This document shows positions 63,005-64,000 of a stretch of DNA of 64,000 nt, piece after piece. A program made the position numbers and the translations under genes. Origin of the DNA: Luteimonas fraxinea (GTDB lineage Bacteria; Pseudomonadota; Gammaproteobacteria; Xanthomonadales; Xanthomonadaceae). Location of the stretch: the NCBI RefSeq assembly GCF_021233355.1, contig NZ_CP089507.1, positions 3,349,001-3,413,000 of the forward strand, read 5' to 3'. Within the stretch, counting starts at the first letter, position 1. The number at the start of each line of letters is the position of its first letter. The notes under the pieces are model-generated. The model was not told where the DNA came from and did not search any database. It worked only from the letters and a program-made list of their open reading frames with translations.

Positions 63005-63022
63005 TGGCGGAGAGAGGGGGAT
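63005..63022 (-). other. tRNA-Ser 3'-end remnant, candidate att site (left junction of an integrated element)
   Basis: On the minus strand ATCCCCCTCTCTCCGCCA, the last 18 nt of a serine tRNA. Upstream of it, where the rest of the tRNA should be, is unrelated sequence beginning CCTCTAGAGATCC. Its downstream side keeps the terminator and repeats found downstream of the intact tRNA-Ser at 53,867. This is the pattern left when an element integrates into a tRNA 3' end. Confidence 0.65.
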
Positions 63023-63076
63023 CCTCTAGAGATCCTGCCTAACCCGCTGAATTCCTTGACAAGCCACCAGCCGGAA

Positions 63077-63096
63077 TGTGTCCCAGAGAGTGTCCC
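63077..63096 (+). repeat. Paired GTGTCCC direct repeat near the att remnant
   Basis: TGTGTCCC (63,077-63,084) and GTGTCCC (63,090-63,096), centred 12 bp apart, about 60 bp inside the putative element. Short direct repeats close to an att core are typical arm sites of tyrosine recombinases; this is inference. Confidence 0.35.
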
Positions 63097-63263
63097 GACA
63101 CCCTAACGTAGCCAAAGCACGAGACCAAGTCTTTTCTAAAGCTCCAATGCTTGCGGGACCGGCGCTGGCGAGGCGACTTCTGTCAACATCTGCGCGGGAC
63201 ACGGAGGCGAACGCGTCAACCTCGACCTTAAACGGAAAAGCGCGTGCAAAAGGAACTTGATCG

Positions 63264-64000
63264 ATGGGTATCTTTCTACGCAAGAGCGTTCGAGTCGGGC
63301 CGTTTCGCTTCAATCTGTCTAAGGGAGGGGTGGGCGTCTCAGTCGGCATCAAGGGCCTGCGCCTCGGTGCGGGGCCTAGGGGCAACTATGTCCATATGGG
63401 GCGAGGCGGCGTTTACTACCGCGCGACGCTTCCGGCGCTTTCAGCGCAGCGCGGACCTCAACGTCCGCCCGCGCCGCGATCACCCTCGCTCGACTGGGTC
63501 GACGTGCCGGCAGGCACACACGGGCCCATGGTGGCGATCGACTCCGCGCTCGCGACGACGATTGTCGATTCGTCGTCAGCCGAACTTCTGGAAGAACTGA
63601 GCGCGAAGCAAAAGCGCGTTCGTAGGTGGCCTTGGGCCTTGGCGGCGTCGCTCGCCGCCTTGCTGATCCTGCTCATACGAGGTGCTCCGGACTGGGCACT
63701 TTGGGGCGCCGTCTTTGCCGGGGGGATCGTTACTGCCTGGGCCTGCTACACAGACCTTCTCAGAAAATCTGTGGTGCTTCTCTACGAACTCGACAGTGAT
63801 GTCGAACGGGCACTCGACGCGTTCCACAGGGCAGCCGACGGCATCGCGGCGGCCGCTCGTGTGTGGCATATCTCTGCGCGCGCTCATGTGCACGACACGA
63901 AGTATCACGCGGGCGCCAGCGGCCTGATCAAGCGTAAAAGAACGCGCGTCTCCCGCGCGGCGCCGCCATATGTCAAGACCAACATCGAAACGGTCGCCAT
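63264..64000 (+). CDS. DUF4236 domain-containing protein (C-terminus beyond the window)
   Basis: At least 245 aa, open to the right edge. The N-terminus MGIFLRKSVRVGPFRFNLSK, then GGVGVSVGIKGLRLGAGPRG and GRGGVYYRATLP, is the DUF4236 signature. Two helices follow (ALAASLAALLILLIRGAP and ALWGAVFAGGIVTAWACY), then a soluble region with KYHAGASGLIKRKRTRVSRA. Function unknown. DUF4236 genes are frequent on mobile or accessory islands. ATG is preceded by AAAGGAAC. Confidence 0.82.
   Translation, partial: MGIFLRKSVRVGPFRFNLSKGGVGVSVGIKGLRLGAGPRGNYVHMGRGGVYYRATLPALSAQRGPQRPPAPRSPSLDWVDVPAGTHGPMVAIDSALATTIVDSSSAELLEELSAKQKRVRRWPWALAASLAALLILLIRGAPDWALWGAVFAGGIVTAWACYTDLLRKSVVLLYELDSDVERALDAFHRAADGIAAAARVWHISARAHVHDTKYHAGASGLIKRKRTRVSRAAPPYVKTNIETVA

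Larger units (their letters stand above)
62660..63022. repeat. tRNA-Ser-tail flank: paralogous repeat block with two tandem 90-bp units
   Basis: Within the 782-bp gap between the lipocalin and DUF4236 genes. Two tandem units (about 62,751-62,840 and 62,842-62,935) share GGCCCATCC-TGGG, CTCCGGCGC and GGCTGTCCGGATTCGCTC. They are followed by GTCGAACCCGCGCGGGTTCT and a long dyad (62,950-63,021) that includes the tRNA-Ser 3' end on both arms. The whole block parallels 53,546-53,880. Confidence 0.75.

Noticed and set aside
63017..63031. GGGGATCCTCTAGAG, identical to part of a cloning-vector polylinker
   Set aside because: The first bases belong to the tRNA-Ser 3' end and the following sequence does not continue the polylinker; chance is more likely, but the junction should be verified in raw reads because an artefact here would undermine the element call.
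63026..63385. 119-aa minus-strand ORF next to the att remnant, considered as an integrase end
   Set aside because: No tyrosine-recombinase motif, and most of it overlaps the better-supported DUF4236 gene.

Overview
The window reads as a GC-rich gammaproteobacterial chromosome of the Lysobacteraceae/Xanthomonadaceae type (Lysobacter, Luteimonas or a close relative). The evidence is gene order: comEC-exbB-exbD-msbA-lpxK-kdsB-ptp-NHL-uvrC-pgsA followed by a Gly/Cys/Gly/Leu tRNA cluster, the mltD-gloB-yafS-rnhA-dnaQ block, kdkA next to a heptosyltransferase, a DUF2007 pathogenicity-like protein, and abundant extragenic palindromes. No species can be named from sequence reading alone.

Layout. 1-9.6 kb: a partial sigma factor, a DUF2007 protein, acyl-CoA thioesterase II, an AmpD-like amidase, a MOSC protein and small hydrolase, the fused 23S rRNA methyltransferase RlmKL, two pirins and a deoxyinosine/uracil glycosylase. 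9.9-18.1 kb: a chromosomal integron, which is the main accessory feature. It has 15 cassette-sized genes, all on the minus strand, separated by 14 attC sites that closely resemble the aadA-type 59-base element. They read away from an attI-like junction at about 16,917 and a full-length tyrosine recombinase of the IntI class that diverges to the right. The intI stop overlaps the start of comEC. Cassette products include Imm8-like and Imm32-like immunity proteins, many small membrane proteins and lipoproteins, a VOC-fold protein interrupted at a slippery heptamer, and one decayed membrane gene.

18.1-32 kb: envelope and DNA-repair housekeeping (DNA uptake, ExbB/ExbD, lipid A flippase and kinase, CMP-KDO synthase, UvrC, PgsA), tRNAs, a diguanylate cyclase and small unknown genes. 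32.5-45.3 kb: a glutamate-synthase-like flavoprotein and then a coherent set of genes that looks dedicated to scavenging cell-wall peptides. It has a TonB-dependent receptor and serine hydrolase on the plus strand. Divergent to them are an NlpC/P60 peptidase, a dipeptide epimerase, a MurR/RpiR regulator, an L,D-transpeptidase-fold lipoprotein, a GNAT enzyme, a dicarboxylate/amino-acid symporter and an ArsC-like protein.

45.3-63 kb: two tRNA-Asp, tRNA-Val, HU, PpiD, the mltD-gloB-yafS-rnhA-dnaQ block, a PP2C phosphatase, tRNA-Ser(CGA), LPS-core genes, the molybdopterin genes moaA, moaC, moaD and moaE, a beta-propeller protein, the 4.5S SRP RNA and a lipocalin-like protein. From about 63,005 an 18-nt tRNA-Ser 3' end abuts unrelated sequence carrying a DUF4236 gene. 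This looks like the left junction of a tRNA-Ser-integrated element that continues past the window.
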